From assembly GCA_001797275.1 (NCBI GenBank), contig MGOY01000018.1:1-64000 (forward strand): a stretch of DNA of 64,000 bases, read 5' to 3'. The notes below the pieces were generated by a model. It searched no databases and was not told the DNA's origin. It was given only the letters and a program-made list of their open reading frames with translations. Of the stretch, positions 59,235 to 64,000 are shown piece after piece (position 1 is the first letter of the stretch; every line of letters starts with the position of its first letter). The position numbers and the translations under genes were made by a program. The DNA comes from Clostridiales bacterium GWF2_38_85. GTDB taxonomy: Bacteria; Bacillota; Clostridia; Oscillospirales; CAG-382.

Positions 59235-59809
59235 CTTTAAATCAACGACTTGACTTGATAAAGCCAAAACTGCTTGACAGTCAGTTCCGCAATGGACGAG
59301 GCTTGGGCAATGAAATTAACTTTTGGATATTCGACTATGACCCCGAAGATGAATTAGCTGTGCGTGAACATATCGAGTACCTTAAACAAAACATCTGGGC
59401 TGAACGCGAAGATATTCGTATCGTCCATTTTGACCTATTCGAGATGATGGTTGAAATTTTAGCGGAAAAGTCCTACTTGGAAAAGGTTCTGGAGATTGAA
59501 AAAGCAAAAGGCTCTCACGCCATTATCAACCCCATCAAAAAAACGCTGCGACTTACGCTGGATGATGACACTATAACCAACCATATTGCCAAAGGTAACA
59601 ATCCTGACACTGATATTATTTTGGTATCCGGCGTGGGCAAGGCGTGGCCAGTGATTCGGTCACATACCATTCTAAACAATCTACATAGCAAAATTGAGAA
59701 AACGCCGTTCATCATGTTCTTCCCCGGCGTATATGAATCCGAGCTAAGACTGTTCGGTGAGATAACAGATGATAACTATTATAGAGCTTTCAAGCTCATC
59801 GAACGATAG
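59231..59809 (+). CDS. brxB: BREX protein BrxB (DUF1788)
   Basis: 192 aa. NEINFWIFDYDPEDELAVREHIEYLK and DIILVSGVGKAWPVIRSHTILNNLH with MFFPGVYESELRLFGEI are the DUF1788 signatures. It forms part of the BREX complex; its exact function is not established. It lies between brxA and brxC in the standard order. Confidence 0.9.
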   Translation: MTLNQRLDLIKPKLLDSQFRNGRGLGNEINFWIFDYDPEDELAVREHIEYLKQNIWAEREDIRIVHFDLFEMMVEILAEKSYLEKVLEIEKAKGSHAIINPIKKTLRLTLDDDTITNHIAKGNNPDTDIILVSGVGKAWPVIRSHTILNNLHSKIEKTPFIMFFPGVYESELRLFGEITDDNYYRAFKLIER

Positions 59810-59821
59810 GAGAGAAAAACC

Positions 59822-62800
59822 ATGCAGATATTTGAACTGTTCAAAAAAGACATTAACCGCAACATTCAAGGTGTGGTTAAAATCGGGCAGGATTCGCCAG
59901 AAGTAATTCGTAGCGAATTGGACGAGTATGTCGTCACCAAAGAACTGAACCGCCACTTTGACAAGTTCTTTGAAGCCTACCGCAAAGGAACCACTGGGCG
60001 CACAGACAAAATCGGAGTTTGGATTTCAGGCTTCTTTGGAAGCGGTAAATCTCACTTTCTGAAAATTCTCTCCTACATACTGTCTGGCAAAGAATACGAG
60101 GGCGGCAAAGCAGTCAAGTTCTTTGATGAGAAAATCACGGACGGACGTATCCTTGCGGATATGAAAGCCGCTGGGGATATTAGCGCGGATGTGATTCTGT
60201 TTAACATTGATGCGAAATCTGATTCCGACTCTAAAACCAACAAGGATGCCATCGTAAAGGTGTTTATGAAGGTGTTCAATGAGATGCAGGGCTTCTGTGG
60301 TTCCATGCCGTGGATTGCCGACTTAGAACGTCAGATGACCAAAGATGGCACTTACGATGCTTTCCGTGCGAAGTTTGAGGAAATCAACGGCGCAACTTGG
60401 GAAAAGAAGCGTGAGGACTTCTATTTTGAGGAAGACTCCATCATTGAGGCGCTCGCCGCTACAACCAAAATGAGCCTTGATGCGGCACGAAGTTGGTATG
60501 AAAAGAGCGAGAAAAACTACGCACTCGATATTTCGACTTTTGCAAAGAAAGTACGCGAATACATAGAGCTAAGAGATAAACAGCTTGGTAAAAAACACCA
60601 TGTCATTTTCCTGTGCGATGAAATTGGACAATATATCGGCTCAGACAGCAATCTCATGCTTAATCTGCAAACTGTTGTTGAGAATTTGGGCAGTGAGTGT
60701 GGCGGTCGAGCTTGGGTAATTGCAACAAGCCAAGAGGACATCAGCAAAATCGTCAACGAAACCAAATCCAGCCGCGATGACTTTTCCAAAATCATCGGGC
60801 GATTTGACACGCGCCTTTCACTTTCCTCCGCAAATGTTGACGAGGTTATTAAAAAGCGTTTGCTTTCCAAAACAGTTACAGCAACAGAAAAGCTCCGTTT
60901 ACTCTACACCGACAAGAACGCCATACTTAAAAATCTTATTACCTTTTCTCCTGATACACCTGAAAAGAAACTGTATCAGGATGAGCAGGATTTTGTAGAT
61001 GTCTATCCCTTTATCCCTTATCAGTTTTCGCTGCTTCAGGCAGTGTTTACAGGTATTCGTACTCACGGTGCATCCGGTAAGCATTTGTCCGAGGGCGAAC
61101 GCTCTTTGCTCAATGCTTTCCAAGAAGCTGCCATTCAATATGCGAAGTTTTCAGACGGAATGCTGATTCCCTTTGATGCTTTTTATCGCACGATTGAAAC
61201 TTTCTTAGACCACAACATCCGCAAGGTTATTATCCAAGCGGAAACAAACGAGCATTTAGTGGCTGAGGATGATTTGCCAGTTCTTAAAACACTTTTTTTA
61301 GTGAAATATATCCCGAATGTTCTGCCGTCAAATCTTGAGAATCTTGCCACGGTTATGTTGGACAACATCAATGCCGATAAGATAGAAATGAAAAAGCGGG
61401 TTGATGCTTCTCTACGGCGACTGGAACGCGAAAAGCTCATTACCAAAAACGGCGAACAGTTTATCTTCCTGACCGATGAGGAACAGGATGTGAACCGTGA
61501 AATCCGAGAAATCGCCATCGACCATGCCGAAATCATTGAAAAAGCTGCCGATGAAATCCAAAGCGAAATATTCAAAACGGAACGCAAGTATCGGTATGAT
61601 GAGCGACATGATTTTGCCTACAATTTCAATATTGATGACCGTCCTCGCGGAAACCAAAGCGCCGAAATGGGGCTTCGAATACTGACCCCGTGGTATATCA
61701 GCGGCGGTCTTTCCGACATGGAGTTCACCTCTATGTCCATGCGTGAACGAAACATTATTATGGTGTTGCCGTCAGACCCCTCTTTCCTTGAAGAAATGGA
61801 ACAGGCTTTGCAGATCGACACCTACATACGCCGCAATTCTGGGCGCTCGGCGACCGATGCGGTGGAGGACATTAAAACCACAAAAGCAAGGGAATCCAAA
61901 CAGCGAAAAGACCGTTGCCGAGAACTGATAGTAGAGGCTTTGAAAAGAGCATCTGTCTATGTCAATGGCAATCGGATTGAAATCAAAGAAAAATCTCCGA
62001 CCGAGCGTGTTAATGAAGCCTTTGCTACACAAGTGGAGAGCATTTTCACCAAGCTAAACTACATCAAAAAGCCGTTTTATTCCACAGAGGATTTGAAACA
62101 AACTCTTGCGGCGAAATCGGGACAAATCATTCTTGATGGCACGGAAAACGCTGATCCAAACGCCCTTGCTATTGAAGAAATGGGCGATGTTATAAAGACA
62201 AGTTCCTACAAGAATGTTCCGACCACCCTGCGAATCATTGCCGATGCGTTCGGAAAATCGCCCTACGGATGGAAAGATATCGACGTTGCTGGTATTCTGC
62301 TGACCTTGTTCAAAATGCAGGACATTCGATTTGAGTTGCGCGGTGAGAGCATTGCCTCCACCGATACAAATGTCATCACATATGTTTCCAAGCGTGACTA
62401 CGCCGATAGCCTTATCATTAAAATGCGTGTAAAAATTCCCGACGAAATGCTTGCTCTTGCCAAAACGCTTGCCAAAGAGGTGTTCGGTCGCGCGGATATG
62501 CCTAACGATGAGGACGGTATAAAAGAGAAGATTATTAACTTCTGCAAAAATGAACTGACCGAGCGCAACGACAGCATCAAAGACCTATTGAACGAATATA
62601 ACAAACAACGTTATCCCGGCAAGTCTGTATTGGAAAAAGGTAAAGGACTTTTAGAAGAAGTCGCTCGCGCCCGCGATGTGCAGACCTTCTACGAAACTCT
62701 TCGTGATAAAAAAGAGGCTTTATTGGATTATGCTGAGGACGTGCAGGATATTAAAAAGTTCTTCACGAACCAGCGCGACATTTTTGACAAAGCATTGAAA

Positions 62801-63397
62801 ATGCTGGATATTTATGAAGGCAACCGTTCCTATGTGTTGGATGCCGACACTATTGCTACTGTGACAAGTATGGAGAAAATAACAAAGTTGACTTCTCCCT
62901 ATGCGGAAATTCACAAACTGCCAGAGTTTATTCAAGAGTTCATCAGTCGATTTGGTAAGATTCTTCAAGATGAATGCGTCCCGATTCAAGCCGACATCGA
63001 AGCAGACCATGCCGTTGTTCGTGCTGAGGTTGCAAATCATCATTATGAAGAAAAATTCGGTGAGAAGGTACGCGTGGCTTTTGCGGGATTGCTTAACCGT
63101 TTGGGAAAGGCTAACAACATCTATGAAGCTATTGCAATGAAAACGGAAAGCGACCGTCTGAAACTGAGATTGATAAAAGAAATCAACGACGAGGAAGCAC
63201 GGATTGCAGCAGAAAATGCCAAAAGTGGTGACGAACCGTTTATCCCACAGCCTAAAACAAAAACAATTAGCGTGAAATCACTTTTTCCTCGTGCAAAACA
63301 GGTTGCAAACCATGAGGACATTGAACAGTTACTGGGCGAACTGCGGGACAAGCTCGAAGCCCAACTTGAAGAAAATACTACGATACAAATCGTATAA
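59822..63397 (+). CDS. brxC: BREX ATPase BrxC
   Basis: 1191 aa, the usual size. Walker A is WISGFFGSGKSHFLKIL near residue 70, and HVIFLCDEIGQYIGSDSN near residue 270 is Walker B. Long helical segments follow (LDYAEDVQDIKKFFTNQRD), as in the AAA-type BrxC/PglY family. The ATPase is required for both phage exclusion and host methylation. Begins 13 bp after brxB, behind AGGAGAG. No frameshift or loss of motif is seen. Confidence 0.93.
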   Translation: MQIFELFKKDINRNIQGVVKIGQDSPEVIRSELDEYVVTKELNRHFDKFFEAYRKGTTGRTDKIGVWISGFFGSGKSHFLKILSYILSGKEYEGGKAVKFFDEKITDGRILADMKAAGDISADVILFNIDAKSDSDSKTNKDAIVKVFMKVFNEMQGFCGSMPWIADLERQMTKDGTYDAFRAKFEEINGATWEKKREDFYFEEDSIIEALAATTKMSLDAARSWYEKSEKNYALDISTFAKKVREYIELRDKQLGKKHHVIFLCDEIGQYIGSDSNLMLNLQTVVENLGSECGGRAWVIATSQEDISKIVNETKSSRDDFSKIIGRFDTRLSLSSANVDEVIKKRLLSKTVTATEKLRLLYTDKNAILKNLITFSPDTPEKKLYQDEQDFVDVYPFIPYQFSLLQAVFTGIRTHGASGKHLSEGERSLLNAFQEAAIQYAKFSDGMLIPFDAFYRTIETFLDHNIRKVIIQAETNEHLVAEDDLPVLKTLFLVKYIPNVLPSNLENLATVMLDNINADKIEMKKRVDASLRRLEREKLITKNGEQFIFLTDEEQDVNREIREIAIDHAEIIEKAADEIQSEIFKTERKYRYDERHDFAYNFNIDDRPRGNQSAEMGLRILTPWYISGGLSDMEFTSMSMRERNIIMVLPSDPSFLEEMEQALQIDTYIRRNSGRSATDAVEDIKTTKARESKQRKDRCRELIVEALKRASVYVNGNRIEIKEKSPTERVNEAFATQVESIFTKLNYIKKPFYSTEDLKQTLAAKSGQIILDGTENADPNALAIEEMGDVIKTSSYKNVPTTLRIIADAFGKSPYGWKDIDVAGILLTLFKMQDIRFELRGESIASTDTNVITYVSKRDYADSLIIKMRVKIPDEMLALAKTLAKEVFGRADMPNDEDGIKEKIINFCKNELTERNDSIKDLLNEYNKQRYPGKSVLEKGKGLLEEVARARDVQTFYETLRDKKEALLDYAEDVQDIKKFFTNQRDIFDKALKMLDIYEGNRSYVLDADTIATVTSMEKITKLTSPYAEIHKLPEFIQEFISRFGKILQDECVPIQADIEADHAVVRAEVANHHYEEKFGEKVRVAFAGLLNRLGKANNIYEAIAMKTESDRLKLRLIKEINDEEARIAAENAKSGDEPFIPQPKTKTISVKSLFPRAKQVANHEDIEQLLGELRDKLEAQLEENTTIQIV

Positions 63398-63411
63398 CGG
63401 GAGGTGCTTTC

Positions 63412-64000
63412 TTGAATAAAACAGCTATCAAGAATTACGCAGTTGCGGCACGGCGGGAGCTTATCGCCGCTGTATGCCAAAAAGCGTATCAATATGGGAT
63501 TCAAGCGGATAAGGCTTTGCCTGTGCAAGAGGTGCAGGGCGGCTTTATCCTAAATGGCGTTACCTATTCAAAGAAAGAATCCGACCAACGCAAGCAACTT
63601 ATAAGCACTATAAGCAGCGGCTCTACGAAATATGCGGACGGCTACAAGCAAGTGATGGAAGAAGTTGCATACACTTGGTTCAATCGCTTGATTGCTTTGC
63701 GCTATATGGAAGTCAAGGAGTATCTGCCCTCTGGCGTTCGTATTCTGTCCAGTATCAATGAAGAACGCTTGGAGCCAGACTGTATCCGTGAGGCTGGACG
63801 GCTTGATTACATAGACCAAAAGGTCGCCGCCGAATTTACGAGTGATGAGGCTCGATATCGTTATATTCTCATTGCCCAGTGCAACGCGTTGGCTGACATT
63901 ATGCCACGAATGTTTGAAAAGATTTCAGACTATACTGAGCTACTCCTACCCGACAAACTCTACATCAAAGACGGTATTGTCTACAACCTTGTCCACGGTA
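63412..64000 (+). CDS. pglX: BREX adenine methyltransferase PglX (5' part)
   Basis: 196 codons are visible to the window edge, from a TTG at 63412 behind GGGAGG. NKTAIKNYAVAARRELIAAVCQKAYQYGI is the conserved PglX start and YTWFNRLIALRYMEVKEYLPSGVRILSS follows. The catalytic NPPY motif would lie further on and cannot be checked. PglX methylates the host BREX site; pglZ and brxL are expected beyond the edge. Confidence 0.9.
   Translation, partial: MNKTAIKNYAVAARRELIAAVCQKAYQYGIQADKALPVQEVQGGFILNGVTYSKKESDQRKQLISTISSGSTKYADGYKQVMEEVAYTWFNRLIALRYMEVKEYLPSGVRILSSINEERLEPDCIREAGRLDYIDQKVAAEFTSDEARYRYILIAQCNALADIMPRMFEKISDYTELLLPDKLYIKDGIVYNLVHG

Larger units (their letters stand above)
20260..64000. 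mobile_element. Tn1549-like integrative conjugative element with Tad pilus and BREX cargo (partial)
   Basis: The element begins just after tRNA-Thr and continues past the window. It holds partition genes, a giant methyltransferase/helicase, a PrimPol-like protein, MobC and a relaxase, VirD4, VirB6, PrgI, VirB4 and a CHAP hydrolase in the order known for Tn1549-type ICEs. Cargo consists of a Tad pilus with a surface repeat protein (23.5-35.2 kb) and BREX type 1 (58.4 kb onward). Codon use is more GC-rich in the mobility genes than in the pilus block, which suggests separate origins. The integrase is not in view. Confidence 0.88.

Overview
The window comes from a low-GC Gram-positive bacterium of the Clostridia, most likely an Oscillospiraceae/Ruminococcaceae-type gut or rumen organism. 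This rests on T-box and lysine-riboswitch leaders in the clostridial style, AGGAGG ribosome sites, strong 17-bp-spaced sigma-A promoters, a Tn1549-like conjugative element and Firmicutes-type tRNAs. No 16S or 23S gene is present, so the genus cannot be named.

Bases 1 to about 20,260 are chromosomal. They open with the 3' end of an unknown gene and tRNA-Met/tRNA-Glu, then a frameshifted KaiC-like/PEP-binding remnant, a MORN-repeat operon, an orphan sugar-type solute-binding lipoprotein and a MarR regulator with a His/Pro-rich head. A three-gene cassette follows (Zn-ribbon protein, GNAT, MerR), flanked by a near-identical 49-bp terminator repeat. Next come an acyl-CoA synthetase fused to XRE and cupin domains behind a T-box, dapA-dapB behind a lysine riboswitch, cysE, a protein with an MGMT domain on an unusual sensor-like N-terminus, a HAD phosphatase, an orphan 5S rRNA and tRNA-Ile2. 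After a PQ-loop protein and a CBM9-like protein there is a tRNA array (Val, a tandemly duplicated Gly-Asp-Phe set, Cys) that ends in tRNA-Thr with two truncated tRNA-Thr copies in front of it.

From about 20,260 to the window end lies an integrative and conjugative element (ICE) inserted at tRNA-Thr. Its parts in order are: small early genes and ParA/ParB; a complete Tad/Flp-type pilus operon (three pilins plus a fossil fourth, prepilin peptidase, CpaB, TadZ, TadA, TadB, TadC, two TadE-like pseudopilins, a Cys-rich membrane protein) and a 1332-aa repeat surface protein; a 2498-aa methyltransferase/helicase with a TnpV gene nested in another frame; a PrimPol-like protein and DpnD/PcfM-like proteins; a cruciform oriT candidate, MobC, relaxase, PcfB-like and ArdC-like proteins; the type IV secretion set VirD4, VirB2-like, VirB6, PrgI, VirB4 and a CHAP hydrolase; and finally a BREX type 1 phage-defence operon (XRE regulator, brxA, brxB, brxC, start of pglX) that runs off the end. 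The integrase and the other attachment site are outside the window.

The element therefore combines conjugation, surface attachment (Tad pilus and adhesin) and phage defence (BREX). The most unusual items are the overprinted tnpV, the T-box-controlled XRE-cupin-acyl-CoA synthetase with a probable isoleucine specifier, the sensor-MGMT fusion, the tRNA-Thr attachment-site scars and the ICE-borne pilus plus BREX cargo.
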